From Candidula unifasciata (Eukaryota > Mollusca > Gastropoda > Stylommatophora > Geomitridae), in the NCBI GenBank assembly GCA_905116865.2, contig CAJHNH020008532.1:531001-595000 (forward strand): a stretch of 64,000 nt of DNA, read 5' to 3'. The notes beneath the pieces are model-generated. The model did no database searches, was not told the origin of the DNA, and saw only the letters and a program-made list of their open reading frames with translations. Both the position numbers and the translations under genes were made by a program. Positions 44,001 to 46,598 of the stretch are shown here, piece after piece; the stretch's first letter is position 1, and every line of letters begins with the position of its first letter.

Positions 44001-46598
44001 ACCCAGAGACTGACAGTAAACCAGAGAGACTGACTGACATATGTACCTAAACCAGAGCAGTAACTAAGAGTATAACTAAGACTGACATGTGTACCTAAAC
44101 CCAGAGAGCAGTAACTAAGACTGACATATGTACCTTAACCCAGAGAGCAGTAACTAAGACTGACATATGTACCTAAACCAGAGAGCAGTAACTAAGACTG
44201 ACATATGTACCTAAACCCAGAGAGCAGTAACTAAGACTGACATATGTACCTAAACCCAGAGAGCAGTAACTAAGACTCTCATGTGTACCTAAACCCAGAG
44301 AGCAATAACTAAGACTGACATGTGTACCTTAACCCAGGAGTGATGGAAACTGGCTGTGTGTGTCCATGTGCAGAAAATGCCTAGGGCTTAGAGTCATTGT
44401 GTCAACAAGAACAAAATATAAACTAAAAAGAAGCATCGACTGTAGAGGCTGAAAGGAGCCTTAAACAGTCCCTGACATGCTGGAACTTCTTTGTCAATTG
44501 AGCAGAGAAAAAGAAGTCTCCAGAGCTATATAAATACTATTCTGTTAAATGGAAGTGAATCATGGACAAATAGTGAAAATTATGTTGAAGCTGGTAGATT
44601 TGATTTTATAGATGAGAATACAATGGACAGAGGAAAACAGTAATGAAGATGTTGAAACTGACTCCTGACGAGACCTAACTGCTGACATCAGAAAGAGACA
44701 ACTGTCACAGTCTACATTCTTTGGTCATGTCATGAGAAGGAGTCAACGAGCACATCATGACGGTGGGAAAGTTGTAGGGGAAAAGAGGTAGAGGGGAGAA
44801 GATGCTGGACAATGACGTCATAGCATGGATGATGATCTGCATCAGAATTGACTAAAGAAAGTACGCAAAAGGTTGTGAATAGAAATGACTACCAACACCA
44901 CACTGCATGAACTATAAGAACAATTTTTGACATTTTCTCTGGGAGAGTGAGACCTTATAAATGTGTCTTGAGCACAGTGAAGTCAGTTAGGACAATAAGT
45001 TTGTGGACTGCAATGTCAGAACAAAGGCGTCCTTGTGAGTGAAGATAGCTAGCTATAGTAGTACTAGGGGGACAAAGGGAAGCTAACTGATGACCAAGTG
45101 TATATACGCTGAGAGTAAAATCCCTTGAAATAACAAAATAGTGAACGAAAGTTCAAAATACACTTAAATAAACAGATTCAGTGAAATAACGCTGTCAAGG
45201 GTCACTGTGTTTGTTGGAAATAACGAAGAACTTGTGACAGGGATAAGTAATTTGGTAGATACTGAGTTCCGGAAATTCTCTGAAGGATGCTAAATACTGG
45301 AGTATTTTACAATGTCAGTTTGGTGGTAAAGGTAAAGGGATGGTTTGAAAGCTGACGGTAAGTGTTTCTGTATCAAATATATTTCTATCCAAGTTTTCAT
45401 GAAAACCCTTCTCGTGAACACATATTTCTTCTTATTCCTCCTTATGTCGTTCGTCCATCACAAATGATGAGGACCACTCTTTCTTTCATCTGGTCATCAT
45501 CATCATCATCAGGTGCCTTGCTGTCTAGCGTGGGCGATCATGCTTCTCCACAATCCACGATCTCCTGCAGCATGTATCAGTTTGTGTGCCGACACACCTT
45601 CATGCCATGCAACAAGACTGTTTTCATCTGGCATGAAACTATAATTGAAACCGATTTAAGAGCCAGCTCTTTTTTAAAATACGAATAACTGCCAAGAAAA
45701 ATCACGAATCAAACCAAAATATAGCTAAACAGTCCAGGTCAAAGGTGAACATTTTAAATTCCACAAGGTGACTAGGTGCGTTGCACACCAATGTTTGAGG
45801 GTATGTTTGTCTTTATCTTAACCATTTTATCGAGGAACAAATGCAAGAGGAGCGGGCGGAATGCCTGTAAAATCTTTAGCAGTCACTTTTAAAAATTCAT
45901 TAATCTTGGGTTATATGCCTAATACAGATCGTAGCTTAAATAACAACCGGCGATCCTCCGAATAACGGTCCCAAATTATCGAGGCCGAAAATATACCCTA
46001 ACAGGGCCTCAGTCACATGTCGAAAAGCAAACTTCCGGCGACTTAAATCGCGCACATTCGGTGACTACCGCCACCGCCGAGAGTATTCCATACGCCGCTA
46101 CTCGCGGCGTAGAGCGGGGCTAAACTAGATGGCTGGGACTCAGGAGCAGCACTACCGCATCCCTGCAGCTTCCTTCATTTTTTTTGCTCGTGAGTCCCAG
46201 CCATCCAGTTCAGCACCGCTCCACGCCGTGCGTGGCAGATACTCTCGGCAGTGGCGGTAGTCGCCGGAAGGTCGCAATTGTCATGTGACTGAGGCCCTCT
46301 TGGGGTATATTTTCGGCCTCAATAATTTGGAACCGTTATTTGGAGGATAGCCTAGCAACCTGTGATACACCTTCTGGAATCAGAAAATCACCTCAGTAAA
46401 TTAATTACTAAACAGACAACAGACCGAAGACAACCTTACCCTTTTTAGACAGCCTTTGAAATTATTTCTGACTCGTGAACCCGGAAGTGTGTCTGTGCGA
46501 GGACTTCCCGCCACATAGAGGACATTGCTGGACATTCGGGAGAACGTCCCTGATGTACTGCCATGCTCCCGGTGAACCCCATCCAGCTCCACGCTAAT
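14..46598 (-). CDS. Nrx-1: neurexin, alpha-type, 3' part of the gene (19 exons in this window)
   Basis: Presynaptic single-pass adhesion receptor of the neurexin family. In known members the extracellular LNS (laminin G) domains bind neuroligins, LRRTMs and cerebellins, and the tail binds CASK/Mint-type scaffolds. Seen here on the minus strand: half of LNS2, then LNS3, EGF, LNS4, LNS5, EGF, LNS6, Thr-rich stalk, transmembrane helix and a cytoplasmic tail ending in WYV. Approximate residues in the joined 1,109-aa product: LNS2 end 1-53, LNS3 54-237, EGF2 238-276, LNS4 277-434, LNS5 435-638, EGF3 639-678, LNS6 679-863, stalk 864-1033, TM 1034-1055, tail 1056-1109. Exon phases agree at every junction except across a missing linker between the first two exons. 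The 5' part, including signal peptide, LNS1 and EGF1, is not in the window. The symbol follows invertebrate single-copy usage; orthology to a particular vertebrate paralogue is not implied. Confidence 0.95.
280..310. repeat. isolated units of the 17-bp repeat
   Basis: Two copies of the ACACAGAGAAGAGAAAC unit lie here, close to the last-exon acceptor and about 350 bp from the main array. They are separated from the array by a dispersed repeat, which suggests that the dispersed repeat inserted into, or the array grew away from, an older copy. Confidence 0.6.
335..605 (+). repeat. dispersed repeat, family B
   Basis: About 270 bp that recur at 24765-25035 with clear similarity, including CTGAAATACTTTGGGTAGAT and the end CCAATCTTACTACCCAGAGA. 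No coding potential. An interspersed repeat of unknown class. Confidence 0.7.
660..6285. repeat. 17-bp / 34-bp minisatellite in the last intron
   Basis: From about 660 to 1500 the unit is 17 bp (GGAACACACAGAGAAGA). From about 1500 to 6285 it is a 34-bp dimer in which one 17-mer has become AACACATATACAAAAGA and the other ACACTCAGAGAAGAGAA or an ACAGAGAGAGAAGAGAA variant. The array is 5.6 kb and lies wholly in the intron between the stalk and TM exons. The transcribed strand is pyrimidine-rich (TTTCTCTTCTCTGAG). All the open frames across it (up to 343 aa) are artefacts of the repeat. Confidence 0.95.
6325..6360. repeat. (GT)n followed by a G run
   Basis: A GT dinucleotide tract runs directly into about eleven G. 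Simple-sequence tract at the edge of a dispersed repeat. Confidence 0.9.
6365..6890 (-). repeat. dispersed repeat, family A (antisense, one and a part copies)
   Basis: Reverse-complement relative of 12835-13105 and 23995-24275. Shared marks are AAGAACAGACCCACTGC, GACATGT, GCAGACGCACTTC-like text and AACCAGAACTTTCC. A second partial copy follows from about 6725, ending in a similar GAAGAAGAA. Short open frames in both strands are carried by the repeat. Class unknown; behaves like a SINE-sized interspersed element. Confidence 0.7.
7057..7322 (-). CDS. Nrx-1: neurexin exon: distal stalk, with poly-Asp run
   Basis: 266 nt between acceptor CATTTTTTCAG and donor TTTAG|GTAAGA. Reads [20 protein letters not shown], then a hydrophilic, serine- and acid-rich segment with [11 protein letters not shown] and a Gly/Lys end [15 protein letters not shown]. 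Low similarity to other stalks, but both junction phases fit, and the frame runs straight into the transmembrane exon. The Asp run is encoded by a short ATC/GAT repeat (TCATCATCATCATCATC on the plus strand). Confidence 0.85.
7490..7792. repeat. composite ~80-bp minisatellite
   Basis: About eight copies of a unit containing TTTACTGTTTCAATCAAA, alternating between a form followed by GATGCCCTGTATCC and one followed by CAAGCCGGCCCTG. Two related subunits form an about 80-bp higher-order unit. Lies 170 bp upstream of the distal stalk exon's acceptor, within the intron. Confidence 0.9.
7955..8160 (-). mobile_element. tRNA-type SINE fragment, antisense, CTTTAC-tail family
   Basis: Begins on the plus strand with GTAAAGATCCCTTTTCACGC, the reverse complement of the tail at 25505-25555, and includes GTGGGTAATGTGGTCCAGCA, the complement of the body seen at 13300-13340 and 25430-25460. 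The tRNA-like head is missing or replaced by a GT-rich microsatellite (8157-8195). Confidence 0.75.
8216..8355. repeat. two-copy 66-bp tandem duplication
   Basis: The block starting CTCTGCCCTGTCCATCACAG and ending GACCAGCCACCCG is present twice in direct tandem, nearly identical. A young duplication in the stalk intron. Confidence 0.85.
8706..8893 (-). CDS. Nrx-1: neurexin exon: juxtamembrane stalk with Thr-rich stretch
   Basis: 188 nt. Reads [20 protein letters not shown], then CQLDDEEDC and a Thr-rich run ([17 protein letters not shown]). This parallels DDILVASAGSGCPSDDEDIDPC-type text that follows LNS6 in neurexins; the two Cys flanking the acidic DDEED are a recognisable family feature. 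The Thr run is a likely O-glycosylated mucin-like stalk (inference). Acceptor TGTCTCTAG, donor ACTAA|GTAAGC. A different minus frame is also open here but is a shadow. Confidence 0.9.
8981..9126. mobile_element. 146-bp MITE with TTAA ends, copy 1
   Basis: Terminal inverted repeats TTGACTCTTTGAGTCCCAGG at the left and CCTTGGGACTCAAAGAGTTAA-type text at the right. It has the same length (146 bp) and layout as the copy at 13641-13786. The TTAA at the outer ends is the target site of the piggyBac superfamily, so a piggyBac-derived MITE is likely. It carries no coding sequence. Confidence 0.85.
9400..9720. repeat. 33-bp minisatellite
   Basis: About nine copies of a unit containing GCCAATGTCTGCTCCAGATA and AGGAAGATTGATT. 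33 is a multiple of 3, so several frames are open across it on both strands; none is a gene. In the intron between the short stalk exon and the Thr-rich stalk exon. Confidence 0.93.
10029..10083 (-). CDS. Nrx-1: neurexin exon: short acidic stalk exon
   Basis: Mini-exon of 55 nt reading [18 protein letters not shown]. The call rests on frame continuity: it accepts phase 2 from the LNS6 exon and delivers phase 0 to the next one, and it lies between ATTCCAG and GGG|GTCAGT. The sequence is acidic and of low conservation, as expected just after LNS6. Because 55 is not a multiple of 3, skipping it would shift the frame. Confidence 0.78.
10090..11930. other. intron without recognised features
   Basis: AT-rich intronic sequence between the last LNS6 exon and the acidic stalk exon. 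Short open frames on both strands show no similarity that I recognise and have no plausible splice or start context. No tandem repeat, tRNA-like sequence or transposon end was seen. Confidence 0.6.
11938..12043 (-). CDS. Nrx-1: neurexin exon: end of LNS6
   Basis: 106 nt from acceptor CCTGTCCAG to donor ATCCAG|GTGAGT. Reads [20 protein letters not shown], then [11 protein letters not shown], matching [20 protein letters not shown]...VRLVGEVPSS. It closes the last LNS domain. Starts with GT completing a Gly codon and ends with AG that joins G of the next exon (Arg). Confidence 0.93.
12648..12746 (-). CDS. Nrx-1: neurexin exon: LNS6, first exon after splice site 4
   Basis: 99 nt. Reads [20 protein letters not shown], then DHFEGIIS, matching [20 protein letters not shown]...FQGQLS. 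Acceptor CATTTTACAG, donor CTCAG|GTGGGT; enters and leaves in phase 1. Joining it to the exon at 20998-21169 gives the SS4-minus form ([10 protein letters not shown]). I saw no cassette exon resembling the vertebrate SS4 insert in the intron between them. Confidence 0.94.
12835..13110 (+). repeat. dispersed repeat, family A
   Basis: Sense copy of the family also at 6365-6890 (antisense) and 23995-24275. Contains AAGTTCTGGTTGTTCATCCA, TGCCTCTCAGGCAGATGCAC, GACATGCTTGATGGGAAGGC and CAGTGGGTCTGTTCTTGTTT. The inner part is translatable over about 65 codons in each copy, but the frames differ between copies. Confidence 0.75.
13148..13432 (+). mobile_element. full-length tRNA-derived SINE
   Basis: tRNA-like head with an A-box TGGTATAATGGCT (13161) and a B-box GGTTCAAATCC (13203), then a body containing GCTGACCACATCACCCACTG and a tail of CTTTACTTTACTTTTA. 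The same body and tail occur at 7955-8160 (antisense), 25360-25555 and 40530-40805 (antisense). Not a functional tRNA: the acceptor stem does not close. Confidence 0.85.
13641..13786. mobile_element. 146-bp MITE with TTAA ends, copy 2
   Basis: Begins TTAACTCTTTGAGTCCCAGG and ends GGGACTCAAAGAGTTAA. Exactly the same length as copy 1 at 8981-9126 and about 85% identical by eye. The perfect TTAA on both sides supports a piggyBac-type target site duplication. Confidence 0.88.
13920..14005. repeat. (TC)n microsatellite
   Basis: About 42 uninterrupted TC dinucleotides. It lies in the splice-site-4 intron, and on the transcribed strand reads as GA repeats. Confidence 0.97.
14215..14410 (+). mobile_element. 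retrotransposon 3' end fragment
   Basis: Resembles 31980-32160, the tail of the RT/RNase H remnant: shared order is GATGCTAACATGA, then CATCTTTGAGGT, TCATGG, AGAGGTACCTTGGGGTGACT, GTTGCACTGCAGGACTGAGCA. Only the non-coding 3' end is present. Confidence 0.6.
14671..20997. repeat. 46-bp minisatellite made of exon-end plus splice-donor copies
   Basis: The unit on the transcribed (minus) strand contains ACAAGTGGAAAACCCTACAG followed by TTAACACTAAATACTGGTCT. The real exon end and intron start next to it read ACAAGTGAAAAACCCTACAG|GTAACACTAAATACTGGTCA. The array starts inside the exon and fills the 5' 6.3 kb of the splice-site-4 intron, about 120 units with one 590-bp insertion. Most units have TT where the donor has GT; about ten keep GT. 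Units from about 17000 to 20560 are ragged with many small indels. Confidence 0.95.
15940..16526 (+). mobile_element. insertion within the 46-bp array, with (GACTAA)n tail
   Basis: About 590 bp of non-array sequence with CpG-rich 5' part (GACAGCGGCGCCATTCGGAA) and a tail of about six GACTAA units. Array sequence resumes in the same register (GGGTTTTCTAC) after it. The tail of short tandem repeats is typical of some non-LTR elements and SINEs. No protein domain recognised; an 88-aa minus frame crosses into array units and is not a gene. The element type is inferred. Confidence 0.6.
20998..21169 (-). CDS. Nrx-1: neurexin exon: LNS6 middle, ends at the splice-site-4 position
   Basis: 57 codons plus one base. 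Reads [20 protein letters not shown], then [20 protein letters not shown] and [13 protein letters not shown], matching [21 protein letters not shown]...SWPVIERYPAG. The exon ends exactly where vertebrate neurexins carry alternative splice site 4. Acceptor TTGTCTTACAG. The donor ACAG|GTAACAC is weak for an animal donor because +5 is C. The last 25 nt of the exon belong to the first (partial) unit of the 46-bp array that fills the following 6.3 kb. Confidence 0.95.
21660..21700. repeat. (CA)n microsatellite
   Basis: CACG and CACA dinucleotide tract of about 35 bp in the intron between the first two LNS6 exons. Confidence 0.9.
21883..23122. repeat. 18-bp / 22-bp minisatellite
   Basis: From 21883 to about 22130 an essentially perfect 18-bp unit (AGCTGACAGTTGACACTG). 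From there to 23122 a 22-bp form with an added GAGG or GAGA, with point variants (TTGGCACTG, TTGAAACTG, TTGACAATG). The transition between the two forms is at 22125-22190. Fills most of the intron between 21170 and 23215. Minus-strand frames up to 439 aa ([13 protein letters not shown] repeats) are artefacts. Confidence 0.95.
23216..23394 (-). CDS. Nrx-1: neurexin exon: first part of LNS6
   Basis: 59 codons after a 2-nt carry-in (G plus AA gives Glu). Reads [20 protein letters not shown], then RPST-like [14 protein letters not shown] and LIRIDS, aligned with [32 protein letters not shown]...LVRIDS. Acceptor ATTACCAG, donor GAACTG|GTGAGT in phase 0. LNS6 is the domain shared by alpha and beta neurexins and the main neuroligin-binding module. 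No beta-type first exon was recognised in the intron upstream. Confidence 0.95.
23395..23815. other. AT-rich intron, no features
   Basis: Intron between EGF3 and the first LNS6 exon. Several A runs around 23580-23660 and a short GT tract at 23705-23745; nothing else seen. Confidence 0.7.
23816..23935 (-). CDS. Nrx-1: neurexin exon: EGF-like domain 3
   Basis: 120 nt, entered in phase 1. Reads [20 protein letters not shown], then [18 protein letters not shown], matching TTCQEDSCSNQGVCLQQW...FSCDCSMTSFSGPLCND. All six EGF cysteines are present. Acceptor TACCCCAG, donor GACG|GTAACA. Phase and order place it directly between LNS5 and LNS6. Confidence 0.95.
23995..24275 (+). repeat. dispersed repeat, family A
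   Basis: Starts TTCTTCTTCTTCGTGGTCAC and includes AAAGTTCTGGTTGTTTATCC, TGCCTCTCAGGCAGATGCAC and GGCAGTGGGTCTATTCTTGT, in the same order as 12835-13110. Confidence 0.75.
24449..24727. repeat. 26-bp minisatellite
   Basis: About eleven near-identical copies of a unit reading GGGAAGATGTGTGAGTTGTA plus CTCACA. Very uniform, so probably a recent expansion. Confidence 0.95.
24765..25035 (+). repeat. dispersed repeat, family B
   Basis: Second copy of the 335-605 element. Contains CTGAAATACTTTGGGTAGAT and TTGCCCGGCAACGCCGTTAG and an internal 24-bp duplication of the CGGGCATCCAATCTTA stretch (about 24975-25010). Confidence 0.7.
25360..25557 (+). mobile_element. tRNA-type SINE body and tail
   Basis: Contains GCTGACCACATTACCCACCG, CATATGCCCGATGCGCCGAA and a tail (CTTTA)n. 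Same family as 13148-13432; the tRNA-like head is absent. Confidence 0.8.
25880..26500 (+). pseudogene. non-LTR retrotransposon remnants (RNase H end)
   Basis: Broken reading frames. Recognisable pieces are IKWFG near 25920 and [20 protein letters not shown] at 26391-26450, which matches the C-terminal block of retrotransposon RNase H (HAGVxGNERADxLAS). Stops and frameshifts throughout; no complete domain. Confidence 0.65.
26677..26959 (-). CDS. Nrx-1: neurexin exon: second half of LNS5
   Basis: 283 nt from acceptor TTCTCATCAG to donor CAGG|GTAAGA, entering in phase 0 and leaving in phase 1. Reads [20 protein letters not shown], then [20 protein letters not shown] and EYGCQG, the exact order of vertebrate LNS5 (LYIGGVAKETYKSLPK...GFQGCLASVDLNGRLPDL...ERGCEG). 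The two cysteines are the LNS disulphide pair. An open frame of 76 aa in another minus frame over the same bases is a shadow. Confidence 0.94.
27165..27262. repeat. 24-bp minisatellite, four copies
   Basis: Four copies of TTCTAGAGACCAGTTCAACA plus TCAT, with one T/C variant, in the LNS5 intron. Confidence 0.92.
27412..27532. repeat. 10-bp minisatellite
   Basis: About twelve copies of TGACCCTGTT, with CTG/TTG and CCT/CTT variants. Confidence 0.9.
27588..27712. repeat. ~32-bp minisatellite, four copies
   Basis: Four imperfect copies of a unit with TGTAACATGATTGAAGGACT followed by TCTGTATTC. Confidence 0.85.
28052..28381 (-). CDS. Nrx-1: neurexin exon: first half of LNS5
   Basis: 110 codons in phase 0. 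Contains [18 protein letters not shown], then [39 protein letters not shown] and LNDNKWHE, the usual LNS strand order. Acceptor CATTTCAG, donor GAG|GTACGT. The Met near its start (MKSDVK) is internal, not an initiator: the frame continues through the acceptor junction from the previous exon. Confidence 0.94.
28435..28745 (-). pseudogene. non-LTR retrotransposon RT C-terminal end, antisense
   Basis: Minus-strand text [20 protein letters not shown], then [12 protein letters not shown] matches the RT C-terminal block of the element at 30160-30575 ([20 protein letters not shown]). It ends in an ATG/ATC-rich tail. Frameshifted and truncated; its upstream part has been replaced by the 16-bp array at 28735-29080. 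Confidence 0.75.
28735..29080. repeat. 16-bp minisatellite
   Basis: About twenty copies of CTCTGTAAAACCACAT on the plus strand, with CTCT/TTCT/GTCT variants. On the minus strand it reads ATGTGGTTTTACAGAG, close to the retrotransposon stretch GAGATGTGGTTTTTTACAGA at 30235. Minus-strand frames (EMWFYRD repeats, up to 123 aa) are artefacts of the array. Confidence 0.93.
29340..29512. repeat. ~70-bp tandem duplication
   Basis: A unit containing GTTGCCAGTGCCATATTGGC and ATAGTACAGCTTAGATGTAA is present twice in full, followed by a partial third copy. Confidence 0.88.
29565..30105 (+). pseudogene. retrotransposon reverse transcriptase, N-terminal part (Jockey/I-like)
   Basis: In frame at 29570-29788 is [20 protein letters not shown], the RT block usually written TAPGPDGIPYxxLK. 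After frameshifts, GMPQG*PLSPVLF is readable at about 30040-30090, the RT block before the catalytic YADD. Stops and shifts make it non-functional. It is continued by the YADD region at 30590 after an unrelated insertion. Confidence 0.75.
30110..30577 (+). mobile_element. second non-LTR element fragment, nested in the first
   Basis: RT C-terminal text [45 protein letters not shown] and [17 protein letters not shown], then a TGATGATGATGATGAC tail. It separates two halves of the Jockey/I-like RT, so it inserted later. Relatives (5'-truncated) are at 28435 (-), 44400 (+), 45490 (-) and 49525 (-). Confidence 0.75.
30580..32165 (+). pseudogene. retrotransposon RT catalytic region and RNase H (Jockey/I-like), broken
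   Basis: Catalytic block [11 protein letters not shown] at about 30617-30650. RNase H follows: [20 protein letters not shown] at 31540-31600, with the usual Gly of YTDGS changed to Arg, and [20 protein letters not shown] at 31835-31895. 3' end from 31980 recurs at 14215-14410. Interrupted by a 34-bp tandem repeat and by stops. Lies in the intron between LNS4 and LNS5. Confidence 0.8.
30965..31100. repeat. 34-bp minisatellite, four copies
   Basis: Four copies of a unit containing AATGCCTACTGTTCCTGCTC and TATCAGGGACAATG, inside the RT remnant. It resembles an expansion of the retrotransposon's own coding sequence ([12 protein letters not shown]). Confidence 0.9.
32198..32346 (-). CDS. Nrx-1: neurexin exon: end of LNS4
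   Basis: 149 nt ending in phase 0 at TTTCAG|GTAATG after acceptor TTTCTTCAG. Reads [19 protein letters not shown], then [20 protein letters not shown], matching NFIGHLQSLTFNGMAYIDL of vertebrate LNS4. The Cys usually found in the corresponding stretch of other LNS domains is a Ser/Gly here, as in vertebrate LNS4. The retrotransposon remnant of the downstream intron ends shortly before the donor. Confidence 0.92.
32813..32921 (-). CDS. Nrx-1: neurexin exon: middle of LNS4
   Basis: 36 codons plus one base. Reads [20 protein letters not shown], the [21 protein letters not shown] strand pair of LNS4. Acceptor TATCTTCAG, donor CAAAG|GTTGGT (an unusual but acceptable donor). Its final G combines with AT of the next exon to give Asp. 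Confidence 0.92.
33125..35410. other. intron with few recognisable features
   Basis: Intron between the first and second LNS4 exons. At 33230-33320 there is a dispersed repeat related to 54765-54850 (CATCCATAAGTG and GGCTACTAGTGGCAGT). Otherwise AT-rich, with short non-conserved open frames on both strands. No gene supported. Confidence 0.55.
35418..35583. repeat. 54-bp minisatellite, three copies
   Basis: Three copies of a unit containing TCCCTATATAGTTCTAGGGC and GGGGATTGACCCACTGCTCC, almost identical. Multiple of 3, hence a 116-aa minus frame that is not a gene. Its internal CCCACTGCTCC and the following GTCTTGTAAAAGGCAACTAA recall family A. Confidence 0.92.
35826..36040 (-). CDS. Nrx-1: neurexin exon: first half of LNS4
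   Basis: 215 nt, entered in phase 1, leaving in phase 0 at GCCAAG|GTGAGA. Reads [17 protein letters not shown]..., then [17 protein letters not shown] and [16 protein letters not shown], the beta-sandwich start of LNS4 (vertebrate text ATVLSYDGSMFMKI...EDVSLRFRS). Acceptor GATTTTGCAG. A three-copy 54-bp repeat lies about 240 bp downstream in the intron. Confidence 0.93.
36547..36664 (-). CDS. Nrx-1: neurexin exon: EGF-like domain 2
   Basis: 39 codons plus one base. Six cysteines in EGF spacing: CWSFPC, GKC, FTCDC and SVC; the text [14 protein letters not shown] parallels GMCRDGWNRYVCDC of vertebrate neurexins. Acceptor TGTCTGGCAG, donor ACAG|GTGAGA. The leftover G joins CT of the next exon to give Ala. 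One EGF per exon is the usual arrangement in this family. Confidence 0.93.
37020..37620. other. intronic sequence, possible transposon debris
   Basis: Low-similarity sequence before the 45-bp array in the EGF2-LNS3 intron. Short frames with a basic composition ([15 protein letters not shown]) suggest old retrotransposon text, but nothing is diagnostic. Confidence 0.3.
37690..39205. repeat. 45-bp minisatellite
   Basis: About 33 copies of a unit containing GCTCTGCTGTCTCATGCACT, TTCCTACCCAACATG and TCTTTGCCA, with variants CATACC, TATCCACC and AGGTCTG. Because 45 is a multiple of 3 and the unit has no stop, all three plus frames are open for 1.4-1.7 kb. No start context, no codon bias and no similarity support a protein; this is intron of the minus-strand gene. 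Confidence 0.95.
39395..39730 (-). CDS. Nrx-1: neurexin exon: C-terminal part of LNS3
   Basis: 112 codons, phase 0 on both sides, between acceptor TTTCCTAG and donor ACT|GTAAGT. It contains LLYVGGLG, then [20 protein letters not shown], the equivalent of ELYLGGLP...YGYVGCIRDLFIDGQ. The conserved Cys of VGC and a second Cys in EGYCKT should form the LNS disulphide that closes the domain just before EGF2. The reading frame runs past the donor into the intron for a short distance. Confidence 0.93.
40250..40275. repeat. short (TC)n tract
   Basis: A pyrimidine dinucleotide tract of about 25 bp. Confidence 0.8.
40525..40805 (-). mobile_element. tRNA-derived SINE, antisense
   Basis: On the minus strand the head reads GGAGAGCCACAGTGGTGTAG, then TGGCTAGATACTTGTCTGCC, a tRNA-like A-box region. 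The body includes the complement of GGTGACGTGGTCAGTATCA and GCCTTTACTTTCCAGGACTT. Same family as 13148. A run of G (40685-40720) interrupts it. Its head forms part of the 109-bp duplication next door. Confidence 0.75.
40776..40993. repeat. 109-bp tandem duplication spanning an exon end
   Basis: Two copies offset by 109-110 bp: GTGTGGATTACAA at 40811 and 40921, GGATATACTAATGTACCTTC at 40827 and 40936, GAGGTACAAG at 40873 and 40982. The right-hand copy is the real end of the LNS3 exon with its donor; the left-hand one is an intronic copy. Both also contain the SINE-head sequence ATCTAGCCACTACACCACTG. Confidence 0.9.
40952..41108 (-). CDS. Nrx-1: neurexin exon: middle of LNS3
   Basis: 157 nt, entered in phase 2 and leaving in phase 0 at donor CAGAAG|GTACAT. 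Reads [20 protein letters not shown], then [20 protein letters not shown], a close match to FRTTEPNGLILF...[12 protein letters not shown] of vertebrate LNS3. The last part of the exon with its donor is duplicated 109 bp downstream (see findings). An antisense SINE lies directly downstream in the intron. Confidence 0.92.
41368..41612. repeat. 16-bp minisatellite
   Basis: About fifteen copies of CTTCAGCACTGGAACT with GGA/GAA, CAGCACC and TTTAGC variants, upstream of the LNS3 middle exon. Confidence 0.93.
42290..44335. repeat. 38-bp minisatellite surrounding a coding exon
   Basis: Unit contains ACTAAGACTGACATATGTAC and CTAAACCAGAGAGCAGTA. About 45 copies, of which some stretches are regular (42540-42860, 43350-43950) and others scrambled (42400-42540, 42970-43345, 43960-44080). 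The first LNS3 exon (42904-42962) lies inside it. On the transcribed strand each unit carries CTGGTTTAG|GTACATATG, an AG/GT pair. Confidence 0.92.
42904..42962 (-). CDS. Nrx-1: neurexin exon: start of LNS3
   Basis: Short exon of 59 nt. It reads [19 protein letters not shown] and corresponds to PITFETPESFISLPKW at the start of LNS3. The donor CCAAG|GTGAGC is clear and leaves phase 2, which fits the following exon (AG plus T gives Ser). The 5' edge is less sure: I placed it after AATCACAG, but the frame stays open further upstream (YTFMESQ), so a few more codons are possible. The exon sits inside a 38-bp tandem array and the linker exon expected before it is not visible. Confidence 0.75.
44400..44900 (+). 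pseudogene. non-LTR retrotransposon RT C-terminal remnant
   Basis: Broken text [20 protein letters not shown], then a later [12 protein letters not shown] block (TTTGGTCATGTCATGAGAAG at 44720) and [11 protein letters not shown]. Same family as 30110-30577. No intact frame. Confidence 0.65.
45490..45635 (-). mobile_element. non-LTR element 3' tail, antisense
   Basis: Plus-strand CATCATCATCATCAGGTGCC, then GCGTGGGCGATCATGC and CCTTCATGCCATGCAACAAG are the complement of the 3' end at 30480-30575. Only the last about 140 bp are present. Confidence 0.7.
45949..46352. mobile_element. foldback MITE, copy 1 (404 bp)
   Basis: Nearly full-length inverted repeat. Outer ends are GGCGATCCTCCGAATAACGG and, as complement of the right end, GGCTATCCTCCAAATAACGG. 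The centre has GGGGCTAAACTAGATGGCTG and its inverse. Flanks TAACAACC and TAGCAACC are an 8-bp target site duplication with one mismatch. The second family member, at 51269-51668, has a perfect 8-bp duplication. No coding sequence. Confidence 0.9.
46440..46598 (-). CDS. Nrx-1: neurexin exon: second half of LNS2
   Basis: 53 codons, phase 0 at both ends, after an acceptor ending TATGTCCAG and before donor AGG|GTAAGG. It reads ISVELDG..., then [14 protein letters not shown] and NNFKGCLKR, which matches the FYVGGSPSTADLPG...NNFMGCLKE stretch that closes LNS2 of vertebrate alpha-neurexins. This is the most 5' exon I can find in the window. The phase-0 start shows that the coding sequence continues at higher coordinates. 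A 404-bp foldback element ends 88 bp from its donor. Confidence 0.9.
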
